The position numbers and the translations under genes were made by a program. Shown piece after piece: positions 62,913-64,000 of a stretch of 64,000 nucleotides of DNA. The stretch spans positions 110,401 to 174,400 of the forward strand of contig NZ_JAHKQO010000019.1 in the NCBI RefSeq assembly GCF_018861065.1, in the 5' to 3' direction. The notes under the pieces are model-generated. The model did no database searches. It had not been told where the DNA came from and saw only the letters and a program-made list of their open reading frames with translations. Position 1 is the first letter of the stretch; the number at the start of each line of letters is the position of its first letter. Source of the DNA: Paraglaciecola arctica (GTDB lineage Bacteria; Pseudomonadota; Gammaproteobacteria; Enterobacterales; Alteromonadaceae).

Positions 62913-64000
62913 ATGTTTGAAATCAACCCTATACACAATGCGCTAGCAGATATAAAACAACGTGCTGAATCGCTTCGGGGGTATCTTTGACTATGATCAA
63001 AAGAAAGAACGTCTTGAAGAAGTGAATCGCGAATTAGAAAGTCCGGATGTGTGGAATCAACCTGAGCGTGCACAAGCTTTAGGTAAAGAAAAAGTCGCCC
63101 TTGAATTGGTCGTTGAAACTATAGAATTATTAGAGCAGGGCAGTGAAGACGTCGAAGGATTAGTTGAACTAGCTGTTGAAGCTGAAGATCAAGATACCTT
63201 TGATGAAGCCCAGTCTGAATTAGCCGAATTGATGAAAAAGCTCGAAGTGCTTGAGTTTAGGCGCATGTTCTCTGGCCCCAATGACGCCAATTATGGGTAT
63301 ATAGATATTCAGTCTGGCTCGGGTGGTACAGAAGCTCAAGATTGGGCCAACATGTTACTGCGCATGTATTTACGTTGGGGCGAAGCCCATGGATTTAAAA
63401 CAGAATTAATTGAAGTTTCTGACGGCGATGTAGCCGGTATCAAAAGTGCTACGATTAAGTTTAGCGGTGAGTATGCCTTTGGTTGGATCCGCACTGAAAC
63501 AGGTGTACATCGTTTAGTCAGAAAATCGCCGTTTGATTCTGGTAGTCGCAGGCATACCTCTTTCGCCTCGGTTTTTGCTTATCCAGAAGTGGATGACGAT
63601 ATTGAGATTGAAATTGATCCCTCAGAATTACGCATCGATACCTATCGCGCTTCAGGGGCAGGTGGACAACACGTCAACCGTACCGACTCAGCTGTGCGGA
63701 TTACTCATGAACCCACTAATATAGTGGTGCAGTGTCAAAATGACCGTTCACAGCATAAAAACAAAGCACAGGCTATGAAACAGTTAAAGGCCAAGCTGTA
63801 TGAACATGAGATGCTTAAACAGAATGAAGAAAAACAAATCATGGAAGATGGCAAATCCGACATAGGTTGGGGAAGCCAAATTCGCTCATATGTATTAGAT
63901 GATTCACGCATAAAAGATTTACGTACTGGGGTGGAAAGCCACAATACACAAGCCGTATTAGACGGCGATTTAGACAAATTTATTCAAGCCAGCTTAAAAT
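62913..64000 (+). CDS. prfB: peptide chain release factor 2, with programmed +1 frameshift; 3' end beyond window
   Basis: Recognises UGA and UAA stop codons. Codons 1-25 ([25 protein letters not shown]) are followed by an in-frame TGA at 62988-62990 within CTTTGAC. Upstream CGGGGG is the internal Shine-Dalgarno that drives the +1 shift, after which the frame reads [16 protein letters not shown] (205-207) is the stop-codon-reading motif and GGQ (250-252) triggers hydrolysis, with Ala at 246 as in most bacteria. The window ends after about 362 residues, some three codons short of the expected 365. RF2 thus regulates its own synthesis. Confidence 0.97.

Noticed and set aside
62913-62990. prfB as a frameshifted pseudogene
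   Set aside because: The TGA at codon 26 in CTTTGAC with an upstream G-rich site is the conserved programmed frameshift; the rest of the gene, including SPF and GGQ, is intact.

Overview
The window looks like chromosomal DNA of an AT-rich marine gammaproteobacterium of the Alteromonadales, closest in style to Glaciecola/Paraglaciecola/Alteromonas. The grounds are the recX-alaS-csrA-tRNA order, the sap-pspF-pspABC-ycjXF-(phhA)-tyrR order, a sodium-pumping oxaloacetate decarboxylase, two large TonB-dependent receptors, and a TtpC-type TonB energising cluster. This is judged by reading the sequence; no database search was possible. No insertion sequence, prophage or CRISPR array was seen.

Layout. 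1-5.3 kb: end of a DUF938 methyltransferase gene, a DUF482 acyltransferase-like gene, a decayed recX, alaS and csrA. 5.6-5.9 kb: tRNA-Ser(GCU) and two identical tRNA-Arg(ACG). 6.2-9.4 kb: oadGAB. 9.5-15.9 kb (minus strand): pspF-sapABCDF, divergent from pspABC-ycjXF (16.1-20.1 kb). 20.3-24.8 kb: phhA and tyrR, each preceded by a TyrR-box-like site, then an Lrp-type regulator and a leucine dehydrogenase. 24.9 kb: 4.5S (SRP) RNA. 25.2-37.3 kb: two TPR-sulfotransferases flanking an Oar-type TonB receptor, then DUF3450-ttpC-exbB-exbD-tonB-TPR. 37.4-41.6 kb: a membrane spermidine-synthase-like protein and tmcA (minus). 41.9-45.9 kb: a TPP riboswitch with a readable ribosome-site-sequestering switch, controlling a thiamine uptake and salvage operon. 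46.0-47.1 kb: tRNA-Trp, holD, rimI. 47.2-49.4 kb (minus): a small HTH gene, then an apparent operon of XRE regulator, multi-pass membrane protein and a secreted protein made almost wholly of eleven 17-residue repeats. 49.7-56.3 kb: prfC, argS, a flavin reductase, a retropepsin-like protease with an AstE-like deacylase, and an MscS channel. 56.6-62.8 kb: a 1275-residue protein of unknown function and a membrane-anchored winged-helix/TPR regulator. 62.9 kb to the end: prfB with its programmed +1 frameshift, cut by the window edge a few codons before its stop.

The most novel-looking item is the XRE / membrane protein / repeat-peptide operon at 47.6-49.4 kb. The nonapeptide AIGAKTKPP is present in ten of eleven repeats (AIGAKTKPQ in the other) while the DNA differs mostly at synonymous positions, and the predicted signal-peptide cleavage point falls at the first repeat boundary. 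This looks like a multi-copy secreted peptide precursor. Second is the large glycine-zipper protein at 56.6 kb with its neighbouring regulator. Third is the pairing of two PAPS-type sulfotransferases with a TonB receptor and a dedicated TonB motor.
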